From assembly GCA_003518885.1 (NCBI GenBank), contig DOXU01000040.1, positions 1 to 13,637 of the forward strand: a stretch of DNA of 13,637 nt, written 5' to 3'. Below, piece after piece: positions 8,270-13,637 of the stretch (the first letter of the stretch is position 1; the number at the start of each line of letters is the position of its first letter). A program made the translations under genes and the position numbers. This DNA comes from Oscillospiraceae bacterium (GTDB lineage: Bacteria > Bacillota > Clostridia > Oscillospirales > Ethanoligenentaceae). Under the pieces are notes generated by a model. That model saw only the letters and a list, made by a program, of their open reading frames with translations, was not told where the DNA came from and ran no database searches.

Positions 8270-8576
8270 AAATCTTTACACCAATGGCATCGCGTACATA
8301 ACGAGTGATAGAATCCTTGGCACGACCGGAGCCATGTCGGTCGGGAATCTCCACAATCAGCGGGGTTTTCCGGTTCAGTTTTAGATCATAGACCATATCT
8401 GGCACTAAAGCAACCAGTTTTTCGGTCATTAAGACAATCCCAATATCGGAAGAATCCATCGCCTTTTGAAGAGATTTCTCCACTTCTTTTTTTTCATGCA
8501 CAACAGTGCCCTCAATGCCGGCGAGCCGCATGCCCACCAAAGTATCCATATTATCACTAATCAGGTAAAAGCGCAT
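8268..8576 (-). CDS. atpF: V/A-type ATP synthase subunit F (central stalk)
   Basis: Subunit F is a small Rossmann-like protein that binds D in the central rotor and modulates activity. Its 102 residues match the family. Visible marks are the N-terminal beta strand and turn with FYLISDNMDTLVGMRLAGIE (3-22), DIGIVLMTE (44-52) and the PLIVEIPDRHG segment (71-81). It starts at ATG 8576 with a modest GGTGA 6 nt upstream, 19 nt after subunit K ends. It precedes E here, whereas in E. hirae its counterpart (NtpG) comes after C and directly before A. Confidence 0.93.
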   Translation of the reverse strand: MRFYLISDNMDTLVGMRLAGIEGTVVHEKKEVEKSLQKAMDSSDIGIVLMTEKLVALVPDMVYDLKLNRKTPLIVEIPDRHGSGRAKDSITRYVRDAIGVKI

Positions 8577-8595
8577 AGGGCTTCACCAACTTTAC

Positions 8596-9024
8596 TTAAA
8601 GTCTACCGACGATCATGAAGGAGATGATCAAACCATAGATCGCGATACCTTCACCCAGTACCACGAAGATCATGGCACGACCAAAAACCTTCGGATCTTC
8701 GGTAACAGCGCCAATAGCAGCAGCAGCACCATGGCCAACACCAACACCAGCGCCAATGCAGGCAAGACCGGTGGAGAGGCCAGCGCCCAAGTAACCAAGG
8801 CCAGTTGCTAAGCCACTTGCTGCGTTGTTTGCGTCAGCAGCGTGTACATAACCGCCCAGCGGCAGGACAATGGCAGTCAAGCAAACCACAGCAAATGCGG
8901 CCAAGTTGAAAAGGATGGCTCTTTTTGCATGTGGCGTTTTTTTGCCCTGTTTCATATTGTGATAGGTGACAAACAAAGGAGCCATAATAACGGCGACCAA
9001 TGCGAGAGCAATTACATAAAACAT
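8596..9024 (-). CDS. atpK: V/A-type ATP synthase subunit K (membrane rotor ring, four helices, one carboxylate)
   Basis: Subunit K forms the membrane ring that carries ions past subunit I. From the chosen ATG it has 142 residues. A c-type hairpin occupies about 68-141, with the ion-binding Glu125 in LGEGIAIYG. Two further hydrophobic segments (about 2-21 and 36-58), joined by a Lys/Arg-rich loop (25-35), precede it. By the positive-inside rule both ends face outward. The extra pair does not look like a copy of the hairpin and has no carboxylate. By ungapped alignment from the glutamate, E. hirae NtpK Gln110 corresponds to Val96 here, and no Thr/Ser follows Glu125, which favours proton coupling. 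The start was fixed by AAGGAG (9033-9038), 8 nt upstream; an extension to 9084 would add an implausible His/Cys-rich leader. Confidence 0.94.
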   Translation of the reverse strand: MFYVIALALVAVIMAPLFVTYHNMKQGKKTPHAKRAILFNLAAFAVVCLTAIVLPLGGYVHAADANNAASGLATGLGYLGAGLSTGLACIGAGVGVGHGAAAAIGAVTEDPKVFGRAMIFVVLGEGIAIYGLIISFMIVGRL

Positions 9025-9070
9025 AGAAATTTCTCCTTTTTTCGCTTTTGTGTGATGACAATTACATAAA
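9009..9070. repeat. 12-bp direct repeat around the subunit K start
   Basis: CAATTACATAAA occurs at 9009-9020, covering codons 2-5 of atpK, and again at 9059-9070 in the gap after subunit I. The 50-bp period could reflect a small past duplication of the gene start or an AT-rich coincidence. Confidence 0.35.
9033..9038 (-). promoter_or_regulatory. Ribosome binding site fixing the subunit K start
   Basis: AAGGAG on the minus strand lies 8 nt before ATG 9024. It adjoins GCGAAAA (complement of 9039-9045), which could pair with TTTTCGC (complement of 9074-9080) upstream, so an RNA hairpin may border this site. Confidence 0.7.
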
Positions 9071-9092
9071 GGGGCGAAAAGCACGGATGGTA

Positions 9093-11036
9093 TCAGTTTT
9101 TATCGTATTCAATACTCACCGGGTTAAAGGCTTTTCCGCCGCCCTCATAGAAGCGACTAAACATTTCATAGAATTCAAGTCTTAAGGCCTGGATACCGAC
9201 GATTAAGCCTTCCAGTCCAATGACAAAAATGTTTCCAACAATCAAAACAATGGGGTTACAGGCGTCACCAGTAAAGATCTGCGCAATAATAAAGACTGCG
9301 CTCATCATCGCGGCATGTGCCAGGATGAAAGCACCAATCCTGATGTAGGAAATGGTGTTGGAAACGAAAGAAAGTAAAATATCAAATAGCTCAAAGAATG
9401 CAAGCATGATAAATTCGCCAATGTTTGTTGGTGCCCAATCTTTTTCGCCTTTAAAAAGACGAGCAAGTGGTTCTTTGCAAGCAATAATGAGCAGTGGCAG
9501 AACGACAAGAAAAATGATGTACAAAGGACTAAAGATATTAATGCCCTTCAAAAGTAGCAGGGCAATGGCGGCAATAACAGCGCCATAGAATACCAGCCCG
9601 GCCAATCCATTTTGGCTAAAAAGGATCTTTTCAATATTTTTCTGTTTAATTCCGTTCGCTATGTTCAAGAACATGCAGAAAATAATCAAACAGGCGCCAC
9701 CAACAACAGAGATCATCAAGACAGCCATTAAGTTGTTGGCGTCTCCAACCGGTAAGATGGAGTGTCCGTTGATAAAGTTAAACGGCAAAATTGCCCGTTC
9801 CCCTTCAAAGCCAAAGAAGGCATTATAGCAAAAGCCAAAGAACATACAGAAAACGCTACAACGGATGAGGATATCACCCAAGAACATTTTCTTTTTAAAT
9901 TTCATAAAGAGCGCGGCCAGGAGAATAATAAAGCCTTGCCCCAGATCACCGAACATGATGCCAAAAGTAATGGAATACACAACGGTGAGAATTGGTGTTG
10001 GGTCAATTTCGTTGTAATGAGGCATTCCATAAAGTTTCAGGTAATCCTCATAAGGTTTTGCTAGTTTGTTGTTAACCAAATGGGTGGGGGGTTCAATGCC
10101 AGGTGCTTCTTCAATGCCTTCCACAACACAGTCCACGGTGGGAAATTCTACAAAACGTTGGGTAAAAACGGAAATCTGTTTTTGCGGTACCCAACCAAAA
10201 ATATAAAATGTGTTGTCATATTCGGAGGCATATTTACGCAGATCAAAACTGTCATGCAAATACCGCAGGCGAGAATAAACTTGCATAAAAGTAGCCTGGT
10301 TTGCACTCCAGTATTGGTCTACTTCCTTCTGAACATCGCTCAGTTGGCCCTGCACTTTGACAAGATCTTTTGAGATGTTTTCTGTTGCTTCTGTTGGGGT
10401 TCCACGTGCTTCTTCAATAATCGGGATAATTTCAAAAAATAAAGAATTGAAGAAGTCATCAATGGCAGCAAGCTGCACATTGCGAGCCGCGTAAAATCCC
10501 CAATGAAAAAGGTCAGATTCCTCTAATGGAACAAAAATAAAATCCAGTCTGCCGTTTCCTGCGGAAATCTTGGGTAAACTGGCTTTTGGCAATTTGCCAA
10601 AACGGAACGTTACAAACTGGCAACCCAGAATGTCGTCCAATTTGGCGTCCATTTTCTTCAAATGCTGTAATTGTTTAATGCTTTGTTGGTATTTTCCAAT
10701 GGATTGTTCAAATGTTTGAATCTTTTCATTCAGGCTGTCGATTGTATCGCCAGCCTTCATCACATAATTTTCCAGTTCGTCATTTGCCAAATCCAGTTGT
10801 TTAAAATCGCTGTAATGCAGCTTAATATTGGAATGAATACCGATATCGACGGCTTTTTGCAAAGCGCGTTCATAAGGGTTAGGTGCATCAATGGAATGAA
10901 ATCCCTCTACATCTCCTAAAGTACTAGAGAATTGTTCAGGGTGAAAATCACCATGGATACAGCATTTCTGCACTACCGAATCAAAATCTTTCAGTTGGCC
11001 AACAATATTGACGAGCTTCATTTTGGCTACCGCCAT
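9093..11036 (-). CDS. atpI: V/A-type ATP synthase subunit I (membrane stator, a-subunit homologue)
   Basis: Subunit I forms the ion half-channels next to the K ring and anchors the peripheral stalks. It has 647 residues: a cytoplasmic part of about 340 residues with coiled-coil stretches, then a membrane domain of seven or eight hydrophobic helices. Arg566 in SYIRIGAFILAHA and Arg619 in IQALRLEFYEMF correspond by position and context to the essential channel arginines of Thermus subunit I (near 563 and 622). The C-terminus has the family pattern with FYEGGGKAFNPV. The ATG at 11036 is supported by AAGGAGG 10 nt upstream. A gap of 82 nt follows subunit C and 68 nt precedes K, with no clear promoter in either. 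Confidence 0.96.
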   Translation of the reverse strand: MAVAKMKLVNIVGQLKDFDSVVQKCCIHGDFHPEQFSSTLGDVEGFHSIDAPNPYERALQKAVDIGIHSNIKLHYSDFKQLDLANDELENYVMKAGDTIDSLNEKIQTFEQSIGKYQQSIKQLQHLKKMDAKLDDILGCQFVTFRFGKLPKASLPKISAGNGRLDFIFVPLEESDLFHWGFYAARNVQLAAIDDFFNSLFFEIIPIIEEARGTPTEATENISKDLVKVQGQLSDVQKEVDQYWSANQATFMQVYSRLRYLHDSFDLRKYASEYDNTFYIFGWVPQKQISVFTQRFVEFPTVDCVVEGIEEAPGIEPPTHLVNNKLAKPYEDYLKLYGMPHYNEIDPTPILTVVYSITFGIMFGDLGQGFIILLAALFMKFKKKMFLGDILIRCSVFCMFFGFCYNAFFGFEGERAILPFNFINGHSILPVGDANNLMAVLMISVVGGACLIIFCMFLNIANGIKQKNIEKILFSQNGLAGLVFYGAVIAAIALLLLKGINIFSPLYIIFLVVLPLLIIACKEPLARLFKGEKDWAPTNIGEFIMLAFFELFDILLSFVSNTISYIRIGAFILAHAAMMSAVFIIAQIFTGDACNPIVLIVGNIFVIGLEGLIVGIQALRLEFYEMFSRFYEGGGKAFNPVSIEYDKN

Positions 11037-11118
11037 TAAAAAGCAGCCTCCTTCGCATATTTTTTGGTCTTTTTTAAGGTTCGGAACAGAGCAATTTGGT
11101 GTGTGTTGCAGAAAAACG

Positions 11119-12177
11119 TTATTTAGTGACAGCTTTCATGCCGACTAATAATTTTTCCGTTTCGGCAGGATGTAATCCATACCGCACGCTTTCGATAATG
11201 GTGATAATATTCTGCAATTCCAGACTTTTCAAATTCAAATAGGCCATCATCGCAACGGCAGAAGAAGTAGAGGTTGCCAGCAACTTTTCATTGTATTGGA
11301 AAACGGCCACATTTGCGGCTTCTTCCACATATTCAAAGCTGCCAGGAGTGAAAAATTCTGCATAGCGTGTGCCAGACAGTGCGCCAAGCGCACCATCGGC
11401 ATCTGGCGCATTAATCATTTTGTCCAAGCTATCTTGACTAATACGCACGGCACGGGGGAGTAGGATTTTGCGAATATCTTCGGGTGACACGTTAAAATAA
11501 CGTTTTAACCGGATAATTTGGGTAATATTCTGCAAATCCATCTGCACACCAACGGCGCGCCGGAGTTTGTCTTTTGCCTCGCCGGCGAAATTGCTATTAA
11601 TTGCACGGTTGAGGTAATTGTAGTAGTAGCGCTCAAAAGCGCTGGCAATCAAGGTTGTGTCTATTTCGCCATCCGCTGGATCAAAAGGCCTGATCACATC
11701 TGCATAAGGGGTTCCTTCTAATAAACGAAGAAGCTCCTCAAAGTTTTGTATTTTGGGCAGGCTGTAAAGATCAACTTGGGTGTGTTTGGCGAAATAGTCG
11801 GGAAGTGTGAAGAGATATTCTGATTCTCTGTCTGTATTCAAATACAGCAGAAAGCGGAGAAGTTCGTCAATCTCCATTCGCACGAAAAAGTAACGATAAA
11901 ACTTACGTTCGTTTGGATTAATGTAGCCAAGCATGCGCATGTAATCTTGATAGATTGCCTGTCTAAGCACGCTTTCAAGCTGCCCACGGTGCACAGAAGA
12001 TTCGTTCACATCGTGGAGCAGGTCAGCATAAAAGGTTTGCTGCTTTAAATAAGCAGCAATCTCAGGGACACTTTGTTTGTGGATGAGTTCAAGGTAATGC
12101 GCTCTGGTCAGCCGCTTGCCATACATTGCATGAATTTTGGTAGCAAGAGCGGTGCTGCCGGATGGACTACTTGCCAT
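11119..12177 (-). CDS. atpC: V/A-type ATP synthase subunit C (AC39/d family rotor socket)
   Basis: Subunit C is the funnel-shaped socket that joins the D/F shaft to the K ring. The family has about 330-350 residues built of three related helical bundles; this one has 352. Recognisable parts are the N-terminal ATKIHAMYGKRLT (about 12-24), YYNYLNRAINSNF (about 181-193) and the LQNITQIIRLKRYFN helix (about 212-226), while the C-terminal half has LKSLELQNIITIIESVRYGL before the end. The start was set at ATG 12177 (MASSPSG), with GGTGAG just upstream; a TTG five codons earlier (12192) is the alternative, so the exact start is less certain. It begins 4 nt after the G/H stop. Its place before I is unusual compared with E. 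hirae and Thermus. Confidence 0.92.
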   Translation of the reverse strand: MASSPSGSTALATKIHAMYGKRLTRAHYLELIHKQSVPEIAAYLKQQTFYADLLHDVNESSVHRGQLESVLRQAIYQDYMRMLGYINPNERKFYRYFFVRMEIDELLRFLLYLNTDRESEYLFTLPDYFAKHTQVDLYSLPKIQNFEELLRLLEGTPYADVIRPFDPADGEIDTTLIASAFERYYYNYLNRAINSNFAGEAKDKLRRAVGVQMDLQNITQIIRLKRYFNVSPEDIRKILLPRAVRISQDSLDKMINAPDADGALGALSGTRYAEFFTPGSFEYVEEAANVAVFQYNEKLLATSTSSAVAMMAYLNLKSLELQNIITIIESVRYGLHPAETEKLLVGMKAVTK

Positions 12178-12181
12178 ATTC

Positions 12182-12493
12182 TCACCCGCCAATCACTTTT
12201 TTAAAGAGTTCCTTCACCCATTCGTCGTGCTTATCATCACACACGGCCTGTAGGTCATTGGTGGCTTTTTCATATTTCTTTTTAATCTCATCTAAAGAAG
12301 TTTGCAAAAAGCCGGATTCCACATGGGTGGTTTTATCCATTCGTTTGTAGGCGCGGTCCAAATACTCCTGATGAAGTCTTTCTTGGTCCACGCGAACGGT
12401 TTTTTCTGCGTCTGTACGCAGGGTTTTTGCTTTGGCAGAAATCGCTTGCGCTTGTCTGTCAACTTCAATGATTTTGTGAATGATCTCCTGCAT
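12182..12493 (-). CDS. V/A-type ATP synthase peripheral-stalk subunit G/H
   Basis: This short, almost entirely helical, highly charged protein of 103 residues is the first gene of the operon. Position and composition match the small coiled-coil partner of subunit E (called G, H or NtpF), which forms the two peripheral stalks. A heptad-like pattern with many Lys, Glu, Asp, Gln and Arg runs from about residue 5 to 85, and the C-terminus has the hydrophobic WVKELFKKVIGG. Sequence conservation in this family is weak, so the call rests largely on synteny. The ATG at 12493 has GGAGG 7 nt upstream. Its TGA lies inside the ribosome binding region of subunit C. Confidence 0.8.
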   Translation of the reverse strand: MQEIIHKIIEVDRQAQAISAKAKTLRTDAEKTVRVDQERLHQEYLDRAYKRMDKTTHVESGFLQTSLDEIKKKYEKATNDLQAVCDDKHDEWVKELFKKVIGG

Positions 12494-12558
12494 GGCGGTG
12501 CCTCCATTTCATCACAAAGATAAACTGTTCAATCAGCTCGCTTTTGGAATGCCCCTCT

Positions 12559-12586
12559 ATCATAGGCCTTTTCTCAGAATTTTCAA
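12559..12586 (-). promoter_or_regulatory. Sigma-70/sigma-A type promoter of the ATPase operon
   Basis: On the minus strand a -35 element TTGAAA (complement of 12581-12586) and a -10 element TATGAT (complement of 12559-12564) are 16 bp apart, each matching five of six consensus bases. Transcription would start near 12552, giving a leader of about 58 nt before the G/H gene. No equally good promoter was seen inside the operon, so all nine genes are probably one transcript. Confidence 0.7.
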
Positions 12587-12613
12587 GACCCTACTGATAT
12601 TTTTGGCTAATCT

Positions 12614-12632
12614 TTTTGAAATTTTTTCAAAA
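12614..12632. promoter_or_regulatory. AT-rich palindrome upstream of the ATPase promoter
   Basis: TTTTGAAA (12614-12621) and TTTCAAAA (12625-12632) form a perfect 8-bp inverted repeat with a 3-bp centre, about 27 bp upstream of the -35 element. It could be an activator site or part of an UP-like AT-rich element. No regulator is identifiable. Confidence 0.3.
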
Positions 12633-12638
12633 TAATAG

Positions 12639-12659
12639 AAAAAACCAGCAATGTTGCGG
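12639..12659 (-). terminator. Weak candidate terminator after the UPF0210 gene
   Basis: On the minus strand CCGCA pairs with TGCTGG through a bulge around a 4-nt loop, followed by TTTTTT. It lies about 20 nt beyond the TAA at 12680, and not beyond the earlier TAG. The stem is short and imperfect, so termination may be partial. Confidence 0.35.
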
Positions 12660-12679
12660 ATCGAAAACAGTTTAATGAA

Positions 12680-12772
12680 TTAGTTTTTAAGGCTGTGAAT
12701 TGGCGCAGGAATGCGGCCACCCCTTGCAATCAAGCGTGCGGGGGAGTAGCGACTCACTTCCATAACAGGACC
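12680..12772 (-). pseudogene. In-frame conserved C-terminal tail of the UPF0210 gene, beyond an amber codon
   Basis: After the TAG at 12773-12775 the same frame stays open for exactly 30 codons to a TAA (12680-12682). The encoded tail begins [11 protein letters not shown] and ends [14 protein letters not shown]. From memory of the UPF0210/PFL family, proteins continue from GGLLG into a PVM-containing segment and finish with almost exactly this ending. So this is the true C-terminus, cut off by one codon. The internal Met could not restart a meaningful product. Whether it is translated by readthrough or suppression, or lost, cannot be told from the sequence. Confidence 0.85.
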
Positions 12773-13637
12773 CTAGCCCAGCAGACCGCCGAATTCTAAT
12801 TCATCGCCAACGGTTTTGCCAATGGCGGGAATGACACGGACAGCGGTTGTTTTCCCGTTTACCATGCCAATGGCAGCCTCATCCGCAATAATAGCGGAAA
12901 TGACATCTGCGGTGGTATCGCCGGGGATGGCAATCATGTCAAGGCCTACCGAGCAGACGGCAGTCATCGCTTCGAGCTTTTCAATGCGTAAAGCGCCCTC
13001 GCGTGCGGCGGCAATCATGCCTGCGTCTTCCGACACCGGGATAAAAGCGCCCGAAAGTCCTCCCACGTGGGAAGAGGCCATCACGCCGCCTTTTTTAACG
13101 GCGTCATTTAATAAGGCAAGGGCAGCCGTGGTGCCGGCGCCGCCGCAATACTCAAGGCCCATCTCTTCAAGAATATGGGCAACCGAGTCGCCGCGTGCCG
13201 GGGTAGGTGCCAGCGAAAGGTCCACAATGCCAAAGGGGACGTTCAGTCTTCTTGAGGCTTCTTGTGCGACCAACTGGCCCATGCGGGTAATTTTAAAGGC
13301 GGTTTTTTTGATGCATTTTGCCACATCAGTCAAATCGCAGTCGCCCAATTTTTGTAGGGCTGCCCGCACAACACCAGGGCCAGAAACGCCCACGTTAATT
13401 TCCACCTCGGGTTCCCCCGGACCGTGAAAAGCGCCTGCCATAAAGGGGTTGTCTTCCGGTGCGTTGCAAAAAACCACCAATTTGGCGGCTGCTACGGAAG
13501 AGCGGTCGGCCGTCAGTTCAGCACACTGGCGCACGATTTTTCCCATAAGCGCGACAGCATCCATGTTAATGCCGGCTTTGGTAGAACCGACGTTGACAGA
13601 GGAACAAACAAGGTCTGTTTGTGAGAGTGCTTCGGGG
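12773..13637 (-). CDS. UPF0210/PFL family protein (DUF711), 5' end outside window, ends at in-frame amber codon
   Basis: The visible 287 residues are the C-terminal two-thirds of a protein family of about 450 residues; the frame is open to the right edge. The Met at 13564 is internal: the family segment [13 protein letters not shown] lies just before it. Other marks are [37 protein letters not shown] and [20 protein letters not shown]. The family is distantly grouped with pyruvate formate-lyase-like folds and is usually next to a small ACT-domain gene, but its reaction is not established, so no function is assigned. The frame ends in GGLLG and a TAG, with the normal tail in frame behind it, so the product would lack about 31 residues. 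It lies upstream of the ATPase operon on the same strand, about 280 nt from its first gene. Confidence 0.92.
   Translation of the reverse strand, partial: PEALSQTDLVCSSVNVGSTKAGINMDAVALMGKIVRQCAELTADRSSVAAAKLVVFCNAPEDNPFMAGAFHGPGEPEVEINVGVSGPGVVRAALQKLGDCDLTDVAKCIKKTAFKITRMGQLVAQEASRRLNVPFGIVDLSLAPTPARGDSVAHILEEMGLEYCGGAGTTAALALLNDAVKKGGVMASSHVGGLSGAFIPVSEDAGMIAAAREGALRIEKLEAMTAVCSVGLDMIAIPGDTTADVISAIIADEAAIGMVNGKTTAVRVIPAIGKTVGDELEFGGLLG

Noticed and set aside
9025..9084. Longer start for subunit K adding 20 residues
   Set aside because: The extension is His/Cys-rich and unlike the family, and the strong AAGGAG site points to ATG 9024.
12773..12775. Pyrrolysine at the UPF0210 amber codon
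   Set aside because: Known pyrrolysine proteins are mainly methylamine methyltransferases, and no pyl genes are visible here. I keep it only as one possibility among readthrough, mutation and sequencing error.
12816..13427. 203-residue plus-strand open frame opposite the UPF0210 gene
   Set aside because: It is Pro/Ala/Ser/Thr rich with no recognisable motif, and the opposite strand matches a known family over its whole length.

Overview
The window looks like chromosomal DNA of a low-to-medium GC Gram-positive anaerobe, most likely a clostridial or ruminococcal-type Firmicute. Evidence: Shine-Dalgarno sequences of the GGAGG type before most genes, sigma-A-like promoters, a complete bacterial V/A-type ATPase operon, and a UPF0210 (PFL-like) gene as neighbour. 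Species cannot be fixed from the sequence alone.

Layout. Positions 1-300 hold the promoter and a roughly 120-nt leader for a plus-strand pair: hsdM (301-2883), the DNA methyltransferase subunit of a type I restriction-modification system, and hsdS (2873-3487), a half-length specificity subunit overlapping it. No hsdR lies in the window. Positions 3488-3688 separate these convergently from the ATPase operon and hold a cluster of hairpins, including a strong intrinsic terminator for the minus strand.

From 12493 down to 3689 on the minus strand is a nine-gene V/A-type ATPase operon in transcription order G/H, C, I, K, F, E, A, B, D. A and B form the catalytic head, D, F and C the central rotor and socket, E and G/H the peripheral stalks, and I and K the membrane ion channel and rotor ring. 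A good promoter lies at 12559-12586, and the operon ends at the terminator at 3638-3671. The order differs from the Enterococcus hirae ntp order, with C before I and F before E. The rotor-ring subunit K is a four-helix protein with one carboxylate and without the sodium-binding glutamine of E. hirae NtpK.

Upstream of the ATPase operon, on the same strand, lies the 3' part of a UPF0210/PFL-family gene (12773 to the right edge). It stops at an amber codon 30 codons before the expected family C-terminus. The missing tail, ending in [14 protein letters not shown], is intact and in frame down to a TAA at 12680. This is the most striking anomaly in the window.

I found no CRISPR array, tRNA, rRNA, insertion sequence or clearly new multi-gene system. 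Apart from the amber-interrupted gene and the half-size hsdS, the content is recognisable.
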